From Sipunculus nudus (taxonomy: Eukaryota; Annelida; Sipuncula; Golfingiida; Sipunculidae): 64,000 nt of DNA. Under the pieces are notes generated by a model. It saw nothing but the letters and a program-made list of their open reading frames with translations, was not told where the DNA came from and did not search any database. This document shows, piece after piece, positions 46,184 through 58,244 of the stretch. The first letter of the stretch is position 1. Every line of letters starts with the position of its first letter. Where the stretch lies: positions 69,992,659-70,056,658 of the forward strand of contig CM049313.1 of NCBI GenBank assembly GCA_026874595.1. Reading direction: 5' to 3'. Position numbers and translations under genes: made by a program.

Positions 46184-47636
46184 TCCGCCAAAACAGAGTT
46201 TTGCGGATACTATGTTTTCAGCTGCCTGCCGCCGCCACGGCGGCGTAGGTGTCCGGAGAACTCCTCCGTAACCGCTGGGCAGAATTTTACTAAACCCGGG
46301 ATTATGTTCGGGTCACATGTGAACTGCTGCGCCCCGATTTTGTTTTGACCTCTGACCTTTCCTCTGCACTCTGCGTCCGTTTGTGCGTATGTTTCCACAC
46401 ATAAACCCACATATCTTGGGAACCGTTTGACCGATCAGGAAAATTTTTTTGCACAAATGTAGCGATTGGAGAGCTTTATAGCATACACAAAAAGTGGTGA
46501 CACCACCTGCAACCATGTTTGCACAGTGTCCATCTGTTCGTCTGCCTTGGGTTAAAATCACTCATATCTCTGCAGTGACTAGATTAATTCACCTGAAATT
46601 CGGCATGCGTAAACATCCTGGATAGCTTTTCTGATTTTATGACAGGTGGCGCCACCTACATTCACGTTTACACTGCAGACATCCAAGCTCATATCTCGGG
46701 AACTGTTTGACCGATCAGGAAAATTTTTTTGCACAAATGTAGCCCTTGGAGAGCTTTATAACATACACAAAAAATGGTGGCGCCACCTGCAACCATGTTT
46801 TCACAGTGTCCATCTGTTCGTCTGCCTAGGGTTAAAATCACTCATATCTCTGCAGTGTGATTAATTCACCTGAAATTAGGCATATGTATACATCCTGGAT
46901 AGCTTTTCTGATTTTATGACAGGTGGCGCCACCTACATTCACATTTATGCTGCAGACATCCAAGCTCATATCTCGGGAACCGTTTGACCGATTGGGCCAA
47001 AATTTTGCATGTGTATAGATCTCACATAGCTCTTAATCATACACAAAACTGGTGGTGCCACCTGCAGCCATTTTTGCACAGCTCCTGTCTGTTTGTCTGC
47101 CATGGGATAAAATCACTCATATCTCGGCAGTGGTTTGACATATCTGCCTAAAATTTTGCAGGTTTATACATCCCCGACAGCTCTCTTGATTTTATGACAG
47201 GTGGCGCCACCTGCATTCTAGTTTATGCAGCTGACATCCAAGCTCATATCTTGGGAACCATTTGACCGATTGGGCCAAAGTTTTGCATGTGTATAGTTCT
47301 CACATAGCTCTTTATCATACGCAAAACTGGTGGCGTCACCTGCAACCATTTTTGCTCAGCATCCATCTGTTTGTCTGCCATGGGCTAAAATCACTCATAT
47401 ACATGTAGTGGTTTGACTTATCTGCCTTAAATTTTGCATATGTATACAACTTGGACAGCTTTCTGGATTTTGTGGTGGGGGGGGGGGGCAACCCACATAC
47501 ACAATTTGGCTGCAGACATCCATGCTAATATGCAACACTCTATTTCCCCTTGCCACTCAATCCATGCCTCACTTCATCCGTTCCACTCTGATTTAGGCGG
47601 ATACACGTAGTCGCTTGTCGACTACCTGTATTCTAG
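46184..47636 (+). mobile_element. Family A element A4: non-autonomous Helitron
   Basis: TCCGCCAAAACAG after A at the left. GTAGTCGCTTGTCGACTAC hairpin, then CTGTATTCTAG before T at the right. Compared with A1 it keeps a longer leader (46196-46240: a second GCGGATAC and a GCCGCCACGGCGGC palindrome) that A1 lacks. The internal 280-bp-type array has perfect GGTGGCGCCACC at about 46647, 46778, 46923 and 47201, others decayed. A G12 run (47477-47488) replaces the usual motif in the last unit. No Rep/helicase ORF. Confidence 0.85.
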
Positions 47637-48174
47637 TTAATTACAGTATTCAAAGATAGCCACCAGGGAGAGCTGGAGAACTTAGGTCTATGAAAGTGTA
47701 GTCACAGACTTTGAAATATGAAGATGCCTTTCACACACAAAATGGTTTCAGTATGTATTGGACAGTGCAGGTTAAATAAATCTATTTTCATCTTTTTTTG
47801 CATTCACATGGACATGCAGCTCCAAAGTAGGTGTACACTTCATATGTGAAGAGATGCAACAATATGCTGACTCAAGCATTTATGCTGTGACCCTGTTGCT
47901 GCTTCAGCCTCTTTTGGGCTCTTATGAGCATTCACCAGGCATTAGAAGGCATATTATTTAGACAACATCAGAAAAGGTTTTAAGCCACCTCCTGTCAGAG
48001 CAGGATTCAAACCTTTTGTTTCAAATAGATTGAAAGTGCTTTACCATGTGAAAGCTTACTTTCTTTCATAAACAGTTTGAAACTGTTTTCCTATTAAAAG
48101 AGGTATTATTATGTTGCAAATAAATTCAACAAATAACATAAAAATCTGCTTTCTCAGATCTGTAAGGATTATAA
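47637..48174. other. Unassigned DNA
   Basis: No repeat boundary or credible ORF is visible. Confidence 0.45.
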
Positions 48175-50040
48175 TTAGCTCAGCTGACTGAAAGTCACTT
48201 TTTGTCCTTCTGTCCATCTGTCTGTCCATTAACAGAGCACAAATGATACTGCTAGATCTGGAATCTTAACATCCTACAAGGTCAATAAAATTTCTCCTTG
48301 AAAACTTGAAATTAGGTCACTTATCATATTTTTGGAGTTATGGGGACTGTTTTGGCAACCCCGAATTATTAAAGATTTGATACAAAAGCTTCAGTATCTG
48401 AATAACTAATGCATTGATTGCCAGGATTCTCTCCTTGCATATTGATCATGGGCAGTTTCATCTTGAAGCCTGGTGGTGCAATCTTTATTTTTCTTAATTT
48501 TTATGCCCCTGCCACAAAGTGAACTTCTACACTTGTTAAAACCTTGTATCTCTGACACACTCATCAGTTCACACACATGCTTTCAACGTGCATGCAAGGG
48601 GATACATGTATGATTTATATTAACAGGATTTTTTTAGAAAGATCACTGACAGATCCAGTTTGACCAACATTGCAATGTTGCTTGGACCACATTTCACCAG
48701 GAGTTATACTTCCTTACCAAGAATATTTCATGGGATTTCTTATCATCATCATCGTTGATCTTCATTAAATGTACATTGTTATTTCATAAAGAGACATTGG
48801 TAAAATTCTTGATCGCTCGGTATTGCTACGTTTATACTTCACTACTTATAGACCACCAAATATTTGGAATCTGCTGCCGGTGGGGGCATTTGTGTTTTTT
48901 TTTTACATATCATATTACAAATTTTTTCCCTCTAATTTTGAGACCTTCAAATGAAGCAGTCTGGATGTTAACAGGGCAAAAACCATAACCGAGAGACCTA
49001 AACTGTATCCATTTGCCTATGAATCTTCTAATATGACATTCATGGAGGTCCTGGGTAAGTCTCCTCAGACAAAAGAAATTATTTCACTGTGACCTATATA
49101 TTTGTGAGCTGTAGTGAAAAAAAAAATGATTTGAGCAACCTGAAAATCAGATGGGCTCAAATGTATCCATTAGGTCTAGAATCTTCTAACACAACATCAA
49201 GGGCCATTCTGGACAAGTTTTCTTGGAAATTAACCTGAAACAACATTAAGTGGGCAACTGATCGAAAACATGATTAGAGCACCCAGAAAGGGCACAAGTT
49301 GTATCCATTAGACCTAGAAATTATTTGGCTGTTCATCCAGGGAGGTCACATGCAAATCTTTTCGGAAACATGAAATTAGGTCATGCTGAACTATATTCTG
49401 TGAGCTACTGGCCAAAAACATGTTTTTGAGCAGCCAAAGAGTCAGATGGGGCACAAATTGTATCCATTTGGTCTAGAATCTTTAATTGGAACATTCAGGG
49501 AGGTCCCACACATATTTCCTTTGAAACATGAAATTTAGTCACAGCGAGCTACAGAAAAAAACATGATTTTAACACCTTGAAACCAGATAGGCTCAAATTG
49601 TATCTGTTAGGTCTTGAATCTTCTAAATCAACATCCAGGGAGGTTCTATGAATATGTATTTGGAAACCTGAAACTAGGTCATGGTGAGCTATATTCTTTG
49701 AGCAAATGGCCAAAAAACATGACTTTGAGCACCCAGATAGTGAAACAGTGCACAATTTCTAACTTAAACATAAAATTAGGTCACTGTGACCTATATTCTG
49801 CAAGCTATAAGAAAATACTTGATTTGAGTACCCTGAAAGTCAGATGGGCTCCAATTGTATCTGTCAGACGTAGAATCTCTAACACAACATCCAGGGAGGT
49901 TCTGGGCAAATTTGCATTTAAACCCTGAAACTATGTGACAGTCAGTGAGCCCCTTGGAATCCTTAAATAAAGCTACTGTTACCTGTTTTCTCAAGACCCT
50001 GGGCAAAAACAAAATGATTTTGAGCATTCTAGAAGCCTTT
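48175..50040 (+). mobile_element. Family C 5' end with about 150-bp internal array (C5)
   Basis: Starts TTAGCTCAGCTGAC after T, followed by a short GTCC tract, as in C1-C4. The recognisable interior (about 49000-49930) is a tandem array with landmarks TTGTATCCATT, AGAATCTTCTAA and CAGGGAGGT near 49007, 49163, 49304, 49459, 49600 and 49856 (one unit partly lost near 49750), giving a period of about 141-156. The units also contain AAATTAGGTCACTGTGACC-like and GAGCTATATTCT blocks, which occur in C2. No CAGCTGAGC...CCTTG right end was found, so the element is truncated or its end has decayed. Confidence 0.65.
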
Positions 50041-50739
50041 TTACCAATTATTCAAGGTTTATTAACAAATATTTTTCACCAGAGCATAACTTCAAAAATT
50101 AATACATTCATCACCTGTTTGTCAAAATTAGCTCCTTTTCATGGCCCATGAACCACTTTGTCTTTACTGTTCCTTTACTGTTCCTACCGGGTTATTTTGA
50201 ACACCTGATACACCATAGCTCCTGCAATCTGAATACATTTCTCTGAACTTTTAATGTTTCACATATATAACTGTTTATGTACTGTTTAACTTGCAGTATA
50301 GGTCAGTTTTGTTTAAATCATTGATCTTGATTAATGATACATTCGGGAACTTATAGCCAACATAGTCTGCATCCTTGATATGATAGATATGAGACCTACT
50401 TTATACATAATTTTATCTGAATACCTGATGAACAATCATATGGGTCTCATTCATGCAGCAATTTTGAATCATACTCAATATATATATCACACAGAGGTTA
50501 CAGGGAAGTTATCAGTAACTGTGTTCAGTATCAAGGAAGCAGAAATCAGGTCAGGTCAGGTCATATGTCTGTTATATCCTTAATTATTAAATATATAGGG
50601 TCAAACAGGGGTCACTCAGTGTACCACCTGGCTGATATTGCTTTTTAACAGTATAGGGATTATGAAGATAAACATGGTATACTGTCTGGACCTCTAGAGA
50701 AATTCTGTGTATGGGAAACTCCGTTCCATTCAAAGGTAC
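50041..50739. other. Unassigned DNA
   Basis: Lies between C5 and the minisatellite. A small GTCAGGTCAGGTCA run occurs near 50550. No gene is supported. Confidence 0.45.
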
Positions 50740-52475
50740 TGTCTGTTTTGACCTACTTGTATTACAGTAGGAGATATCCTCTCCGTTGGCCTACCTGCAT
50801 AACAGTAGGAGGTAGCTTATGTTGACCTGCCTCATACAACAGGCATAATCCTTGAGGACCTGCTGTGTTACAGTAGGAGGTACTGTGTGGACTTGCCTGT
50901 GTTAAAATAAGTGGTCATGTCTGAAAGACCTGTGTTACAATAGGAGGTACTTTTTAGGCCTCCCTGTGTTACAATAGGAGGTACTTTTTAGGCCTCCCTG
51001 TGTTACAATAGGAGGTACTTTTTAGGCCTCCCTGTGTTACAATAGGAGGTACTTTTTAGGCCTCCCTGTGTTACAATAGGAGGTACTTTTTTGGCCTCCC
51101 TGTGTTACAATAGGAGGTACTTTTTTGGCCTCCCTGTGTTACAATAGGAGGTACTTTTTAGGCCTCCCTGTGTTACAATAGGAGGTACTTTTTAGGCCTC
51201 CCTGTGTTACAATAGGAGGTACTTTTTAGGCCTCCCTGTGTTACAATAGGAGGTACTTTTTTGGTCTCCCTGTGTTACAATAGGAGGTACTTTTTAGGCC
51301 TCCCTGTGTTACAATAGGAGATACTTTTTAGGCCTCCCTGTGTTACAATAGGAGGTACTTTTTAGGCCTCCCTGTGTTACAATATGTGGTACTGTGTAGT
51401 TATGCCTGTGTTAAAATAAGTGGTCATGTCTGAAAGACCTGTGTTACAATAGGAGGTACTTTTTAGGCCTCCCTGTGTTACAATAGGAGGTACTTTTTTG
51501 GCCTCCCTGTGTTACAATAGGAGGTACTTTTTTGGCCTCCCTGTGTTACAATAGGAGGTACTTTTTAGGCCTCCCTGTGTTACAATAGGAGGTACTTTTT
51601 TGGCCTCCCTGTGTTACAATAGGAGGTACTTTTTAGGCCTCCCTGTGTTACAATAGGAGGTACTTTTTAGGCCTCCCTGTGTTACAATAGGAGGTACTTT
51701 TTAGGCCTCCCTGTGTTACAATAGGAGGTACTTTTTTGGCCTCCCTGTGTTACAATAGGAGGTACTTTTTAGGCCTCCCTGTGTTACAATAGGAGATACT
51801 TTTTAGGCCTCCCTGTGTTACAATAGGAGGTACTTTTTAGGCCTCCCTGTGTTACAATATGTGGTACTGTGTAGTTATGCCTGTGTTAAAATAAGTGGTC
51901 ATGTCTGAAAGACCTGTGTTACAATAGGAGGTACTTTTTAGGCCTCCCTGTGTTACAATAGGAGGTACTTTTTTGGCCTCCCTGTGTTACAATAGGAGGT
52001 ACTTTTTAGGCCTCCCTGTGTTACAATAGGAGATACTTTTTAGGCCTCCCTGTGTTACAATAGGAGGTACTTTTTAGGCCTCCCTGTGTTACAATAGGAG
52101 GTACTTTTTAGGCCTCCCTGTGTTACAATAGGAGGTACTTTTAAGGCCTCCCTGTGTTACAATAGGAGGTACTTTTTAGGCCTCCCTGTGTTACAATAGG
52201 AGGTACTTTTTAGGCCTCCCTGTGTTACAATAGGAGATACTTTTTAGGCCTCCCTGTGTTACAATAGGAGGTACTTTTTAGGCCTCCCTGTGTTACAATA
52301 GGAGGTACTTTTTAGGCCTCCCTGTGTTACAATAGGAGGTACTTTTTAGGCCTCCCTGTGTTACAATAGGAGGTACTTTTTAGGCCTCCTTGTGTTACAA
52401 TAGGAGGTACTTTTTAGGCCTCCCTGTGTTACAATAGGAGGTATTGTCTGTGATGACCTACCTGCAGTTATTATC
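50740..52475. repeat. 34-bp minisatellite, left part, about 44 core copies
   Basis: The core unit CCTCCCTGTGTTACAATA + GGAGGTACTTTTTAGG repeats with a 34-bp period from about 50930 to 52450. CCTCC and GGAGG within each unit are inverted. Variants: TTTTTTGG for TTTTTAGG, and GGAGATAC. The left edge (50740-50930) holds diverged, longer units, while the centre is nearly homogeneous. A variant block (AATATGTGGT...GTTAAAATAAGTGGTC) recurs at 51381 and 51856, exactly 475 bp apart, with a partial version at 50901. D2 splits the array; it continues at 57430. Confidence 0.95.
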
Positions 52476-53708
52476 CCCTAAAAACACGTTGCAAAAGGGA
52501 TATAGCAGCACCTTCATTTGTGCGTCAGCCTGTCTGTCTGTCCGTCCCGAATCGGCTTGTGGATCAATTTCAAGCCAAACCGTTGGACCAAAACCTTTCA
52601 TTTTGCACATATGGCTATCCTGCCTATAGATGAAGAACCTAATGATTTTGAGATCAAGGGGTCAAAGGTCACAGCCATAGGACCAACTTTTTTAAAAAAT
52701 ATTTAAAGCCAAACCATTTGACCAAAACCTTTCATTTTGCAAATATGGTTCACCAACCCATGGATGAAGAAACATCTATTTTGAGGTCACAAGGTCAAGG
52801 GCCACTGGGCCCACTTTGCAAAAAAGCTTGTGGACCCATTTAAAGCCAAATCATTTAGCCAAAACTTTTCTTCTTGCTCATATGGCTCACCTATCCATGG
52901 ATGAAGAACCTTTTTAGCGAACCTGTGAGCTTATGCGATGGTGGGGTGTCGTACGTCGTGCATTGTGCGTTGTCTGTATGTTAACCACAGCTATCTCAAA
53001 AATGACAGGAGCTAGCATCACCAAATTTTTTACAAATAATCAGTCATCTGAAAAACTCTATCGGATTTCTTTATTTTTTTTCTAACTGCATTTTTTTAGA
53101 TTTTATAGGGAAAAAGCTAAAAAAGCTTTAAAATCTTCTTCTCCAAAACTATCCAGCCAAATTTTCCAATATTTAACAGATATGATTCCTGGAACAATCT
53201 CTCTCAAGTTTGTTTGAATGGTTCCAGTTCGGAGATTTTTGGCCAAGTTACAGGAGGTTGAACTTAGTCATCTGTCTGGAAAAGCACACTAAAATTAAAA
53301 TCTCAGAAACCGCTAGAGCTATAATCACCAAATTTTATACCAATGTTTGTCACACACGTCATATCTGATTTTGAGGTATTGGTGGCGCCACCTACATTGA
53401 TGTGTATTTTACAAGCGAAAATGTAATTTTAAACTCTTCTAGCTTATACACTGATTTATGATGAAACTGTTAAGCTGATTGGTTTAATCTTTACAAGAAT
53501 TATTCTATGATAGGGTTCTGCGAGTTTTATAAGAATAGATGGTGTAAATACAGTTTTAAAAAAGCATTGTAGCCAATTGAAAAAGGCATTCTGTATTTGA
53601 AAACAGATTTGACAACATGCTGAGTTTCAGCACCCAAGTCAAGAGGTCACTTAGTACAAACAGGTGGGGTCCAGACATCACCATTGCAACTGCCTGGCTC
53701 TGGGGGGG

Positions 53709-53775
53709 TGTCTAGACAATGTGTCTAGATGTCTAGACACAGCATCTAGATGTCTAGACAATGTTTAGATGCAGA
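53709..53775. repeat. TCTAGA-rich palindromic cluster
   Basis: GTCTAGACA and ATCTAGATGTCTAGACA repeat so that the hexamer TCTAGA or TCTAGAT-type sites recur several times in under 70 bp. A shorter, decayed version occurs in B4 (CTTCTAGACGTCTATAC). Confidence 0.8.
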
Positions 53776-53837
53776 ATTCCCAGATTAATTGAACTATATC
53801 TTTCAACTGTTTGAAAAAACTTGGTTTGCATTTTAAG

Positions 53838-56800
53838 CGAACCGGGTTTATCATCAGGTCACATGTGAACTGCTGCGCCCTCATTTTTGGTTGACCTCTA
53901 ACCTTTTACTCGCTGCCCAGCATCCATTTGTGCGTCTGTTTCCACACACAAACCCGCATATCTCAGGAACCATTTGACTGATCAGGCTAAATATTTTGCA
54001 CAAATGTAGCCCTTTGATAGCTTAATAATATACACTAAAAATGGTGGCGCCACCTGCAACCATTTTTGCACAGCATCCATCTGTTCATCTGCCTTGGGAT
54101 AATGTCACTCATATCTCAGCAGTGGTTTGACTTGTCAACCTGAAATTTTGCAGGTTTATACATCCAGACAGGTTTCTCGATTATATGACAGGTGGCGCCA
54201 CCTACATTTAAATTTACTCTGCAGACATCCAAGCTCATATCTCGGGAACTGTTGACCGATTGGACCAAAATTTTGCATGTGTATAGATCTCACAGTGCTC
54301 TTCATCATAGGCAAAACTCGTGGCGCCACCTGCAGCCACTATGCACAGGGTCCATCTGTTCATCTGCCTTGGGATAAAATCACTCATATCTCAGCAGTGG
54401 TTTGACTTATCCACCTGAAATTTTGCAGGTTTATACATCCTGGACAGCTTTCTTGATTTATGGCAGGTTGCGCCACCTACATTCAAGTTTACTCTGCAGA
54501 CATCCAAGCTTATATCTCGGGAACCATTTGACCGATTGGGCCAAAATTTTGCATGTGTATAGATCTCACATAGCTCTTTATCATAGGCAAACTGGTGGTG
54601 CCACCTGCAATCATTAATGCACATCACCAATCTCTTCATCTGTCTTGGGATAATATCACTCATATCTCAGCAGTGGTTTGACTTTTCCACCTGAAATTTT
54701 GCAGGTTTATACATCCTGGACAGCTTTCTCAATTTGATGACAGGTTGCGCCACCTACATTCACGTTTACTCTGCAGACATCAAAGCTCATATCTCGGGAA
54801 CTGTTTGACCGATTGGGCTAAAATTTTGCTTGCGTATAGATCTCACATAGCTCTTCATCATAAGCAAAACTGGTGGCACCACCTGCAACCATTTATGCAC
54901 AGCATCCATCTGTTCATCTGCCTTGGCATAAAATCACTCATATTTCAGCAGTGGTTTGAGCAGTGTTTTTCCACCTGAAATTTTGCAGGTTTATACATCC
55001 TGGACAGCTTTCTCAATTTTATGACAGGTGGCGCCACCTACATTCAGGTTTACTCTGCAGACATCAAAGCTGATATCTCGGGAACTAGTTGACCGATTGG
55101 GCCAAAATTTTGCTTGTGTATAGATCTCACATAGCTCTTCATCATAAGCAAAACTGGTGGCGCCACCTGCAACCACTTATGCACAGCATCCATCTGTTCA
55201 TCTGCCTTGGCATAAAATCACTCTTATTTCAGCAGTGGTTTGACATATCCACCTGAAATTTTGCAGGTTTATACATCCTGGAAAGCTTTCTCGATTTTAT
55301 GACAGGTGGCGCCACCTTCATTCAGGTTTACTCTGCAGACATCAAAGCTCATATCTCGGGAACTGTTTGACCGATTGGGCCAAAATTTTGCTTGTGTATA
55401 GATCTCACATAGCTCTTCATTATAAGCAAAACTGGTGGCGCCACCTGCAACCATTTATGCACAGCATCCATCTGTTCATCTTCCTCGGCATAAAATCACT
55501 CATATTTCAGCAGTGGTTTAACATATCCACCTGAAATTTTGCAGGTTTATACATCCTGGAAAGCTTTCTCAATTTTATGACAGGTGGCGCCACCTTCATT
55601 CAGGTTTGCTCTGCAGACATCCAAGCTCATACCTCGGAAACAGTTTGACCAAATGGGCCAAGATTTTGCATTTGTATAGATCTATCATAGCTCTTCATCA
55701 TGGGCAAAACTGATCGCGCCACCTGCAACCACTTATGCACAGCGTCCATCTGTTTATCTGCCTTGGGATAAAATCACTCATATCTCAGAAGTGGATTGAC
55801 TTATCCACCTGAAATTTTGCAGGTTAATACATCCTGGAAAGCTTTCTCAATTTTTTGACAGGTGGAGCCACCTTCATTCAGGTTTACTCTGCAGACATCC
55901 AAGCTCATATCTTGGAAACCATTTGACTGATTGGGCCAAGATGTTGCATGTGTATAGATCTAACATAACTCTTCATCATAGGCAAAACTGGTGGTGCCAC
56001 CTGCAACCACTTATGCACAGCGTCGATCTGTTCATCTGCCTTGGGATAAAATCACTCATATCTCAGAAGTGGATAGACTTATCCACCTGAAATTTTGCAG
56101 GTTTATACATCCTGGACAGCTTTCTGGATTTTATGACAGGTGACACAACCTACATTCAAGATTACTCTAAAGACATCCAAGCTCATATCTCGGAAACCAT
56201 TTGACTGATTGGGCCAAGATTTTGCATGTATATAGATCTAACATAGCTCTTCATCATAGGCAAAACTGGTGGTGCCACCTGCAACCACTTATGCACAGCG
56301 TCGATCTGTTCATCTGCCTTGGGATAAAATCACTCATATCTCAGAAGTGGATAGACTTATCCACCTGAAATTTTGCAGGTTTATACATCCTGGACAGCTT
56401 TCTGGATTTTATGACAGGTGACACAACCTACATTCAAGTTTACTCTAAAGAGATCCAAGCTCATATCTTGGGAACCATTTGACTGATTGGGCCAAAATTT
56501 TGCTTGTGTATAGATCTCACATAGCTCTTCATCATAAGCAAAACTGGTGGCGCCACCTGCAACCACTTATGAACACCTTCCATCTGTTCATCTGCCTTGG
56601 GATAAAATCACTCATATCTCAGCAGTGGTTTGACTTATCCATTTGAAATTTGCAGGTTTATACATCCTGGACAGCTTTCTGGATTTTATGACAGGTGACA
56701 CAACCTACATTCAAGTTTACTCTAAAGACATCCAAGCTCATATCTTGGGAACCATTTGACTGATTGGGCCAAAATTTTGCTTGTGTATAGATCTCACATA

Positions 56801-57132
56801 GCTCTTCATCATAAGCAAAACTGGTGGCGCCACCTGCAACCACTTATGAACACCTTCCATCTGTTCATCTGCCTTGGGATAAAATCACTCATATCTCAGC
56901 AGTGGTTTGACTTATCCACCTGAAATTTTGCAGGTTTATATATCCTGGACAATTTTCTCGATTTTATGACAGGTGGCACCACCTACATTCATGTTTACGC
57001 TGCATACATCCATGCTAATATGCAACACACCTCACTCTATTCCCCTTGCTACTTAATCCATGCCTCACTTCACCTGTCCCACTCTGATTTCTGTGGATAC
57101 ACAAAGTCACTTGTTGACTACCAATATTCTAG
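53838..57132 (+). repeat. Expanded family A array captured in B3
   Basis: About 11-12 copies of the A unit, more than double the free Helitrons A1 and A4. Perfect GGTGGCGCCACC occurs at about 54045, 54191, 55027, 55157, 55307, 55436, 55585, 56547 and 56826; other positions have decayed forms such as GGTGACACAACC. Alternating 130/150 spacing is kept. Two neighbouring units near 56380-56560 and 56658-56843 are almost identical (277 bp apart), showing recent local expansion. The TC start is missing; the CTAG end is present. Confidence 0.85.
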
Positions 57133-57420
57133 TTTTAAAAGTCCTTGTCCGAAACTTGCAGGTCGGAAATGTCCATTTAGCTGAAATCATAATGACTAAG
57201 GTAGATATGCAAGACTTAAAAGGATTAATATTAAATTTTAAAAATAAACCTCCATTCATACTCCCAAACTTTGCACAGGTTCGCATTAGGCCTGTAGGCC
57301 TTGTTTAATTTGAGGCCACAGGGGCATAGGTCAAGGCGAGAGAGGTGCCCTCCACATTTTCACACTGTGTAATACACCCATTCTATTTATGCCCCATGCA
57401 AGGGGACGCTCGTGTGCTTG

Positions 57421-57870
57421 TTTATTTAAATGATGTGTTATAGTAGGAATTATAAATTGTCTGTGTGGGGTTACTGTGTTACAATAGGATGTATTATCTG
57501 TGATGATCGACCTTTGTTACAAAAGGAGGTATTGTCTATGTGGGCCTGTCTGTGTTACAATAGGAGGTATTGTCTATGTGGGCCTGTCTGTGTTACAATA
57601 GGAGGTATTGTCTGTGAGGGCCTGCCTGTGTGACAACAGGAAATACTGTCTATGTTGGCGAGCCTATGATATTGCAGGGAAAAACTCACTGTGTAGATCT
57701 GGCTGCATTCCAAAAGGTACCTTATACGTTGGTTGCTGCATATTAGAGATGGTCCATGTTGGCCTCCCTCTGTTACAATGAGAGGTCATTGTTGTTTTGC
57801 CTGTGCTTTAAAATAGGAGGTACTGTCTGTATGCGCCTCCCTTTGTTCATAAAGGAGGTTAATTAAGTTA
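57421..57870. repeat. 34-bp-type minisatellite, right part (diverged edge)
   Basis: GTGTTACAATAGGAGGTATTGTCTATGTGGG-like units of about 38-40 bp, several with decayed sequence. They continue the array interrupted at 52488. The left edge (50740-50930) is similarly diverged, so the two ends bracket a homogenised core. Confidence 0.8.
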
Positions 57871-58005
57871 AAAAACTAATTGGTACTCCACATAAGGATT
57901 TAAAGGATATAAATACCAATAATAAACTGCATGATGACATACCTGCATGTGTTTACAAATTTAACTGTTCATGTGATAACTGAGATGTTTTCCTTGTGTT
58001 CCAAG
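57871..58005 (+). other. Putative intron end before the exon candidate
   Basis: Unremarkable AT-rich sequence ending in a pyrimidine-rich stretch (TGTTTTCCTTGTGTTCCAAG) with AG at 58004-58005, a reasonable splice acceptor. Confidence 0.4.
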
Positions 58006-58221
58006 GACGGAGTGACCTTCATGATCTCATGGATGGAAAAACGGATGAGAAAAAGGGGAAAAAGCAGGAAAAGGTAGAACCAAAGAGGGAAGAGAAAAAA
58101 GGGAACAAGAATGAAAGGTCAGAAAGGGAGTCCTTCAATATGGAGCCCCTTCAGAGAAGCTTACCTCAAGGGGGAGCCACAAGCAGTGTGTCCATGAGGA
58201 CCAGCAGTAGCAGGTCATCAG
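58006..58221 (+). CDS. Candidate host exon, 216 bp, phase 1-1, K/E-rich then S-rich
   Basis: Open in one frame with an acceptor (TTCCAAG|G) and a donor (TCATCAG|GTACAG). Its length is 72 codons and both junctions split a codon after the first base, so it is a symmetric exon that can be skipped without a frameshift. The translation begins with a short D-L-H-D-L-M-D-G acidic stretch, then about 30 residues dominated by K and E (KKGKKQEKVEPKREEKK), then a polar linker with N-M-E-P-L-Q-R-S-L, then a serine-rich tail (S-V-S-M-R-T-S-S-S-R-S-S-G). No domain is recognised; it looks like a disordered, possibly phosphorylated segment of a larger intracellular protein. GC content and codon variety are higher than in neighbouring DNA, and it is not part of any repeat family seen here. 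It lies between two minisatellites. No neighbouring exon was found. It could be fortuitous. Confidence 0.5.
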
Positions 58222-58244
58222 GTACAGTTTTATCATTCCAATGA

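Larger units (their letters stand above)
52914..57303 (+). mobile_element. Family B element B3 carrying a family A body (B/A chimera)
   Basis: Left end TTAGCGAACCTGTGAGC. Right end GCACAGGTTCGCATT, the AGGCCTGTAGGCCT hairpin, TTG before T. The first 0.5 kb is like B1/B2 (GCTAGCATCACCAAA, GGTGGCGCCACC near 53389). From about 53838 the sequence is family A (GGTCACATGTGAACTGC, then 280-bp-type units) up to the A-type end GACTACC...ATTCTAG at 57132. About 170 bp of other DNA and the B right end follow. The same junctions occur in B4, so the chimera existed before both copies inserted. It is inserted inside D2. Confidence 0.8.
52489..57420 (+). mobile_element. Family D element D2, split by B3
   Basis: Left part 52489-52913 starts TTGCAAAAGGGATATAGC and has GTCTGTCTGTCCGTCC and about three units with AGCCAAACCGTTGGACC, TTTCATTTTGCACATATGG and GATGAAGAAC. 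The unit breaks off at GATGAAGAACC where B3 enters. The right part, 57304-57420, resumes with TTGAGGCCACAGGGGC and ends with the hairpin CCCCATGCAAGGGG, then GTGTGCTTG before T. D2 itself splits the 34-bp minisatellite. Confidence 0.75.
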
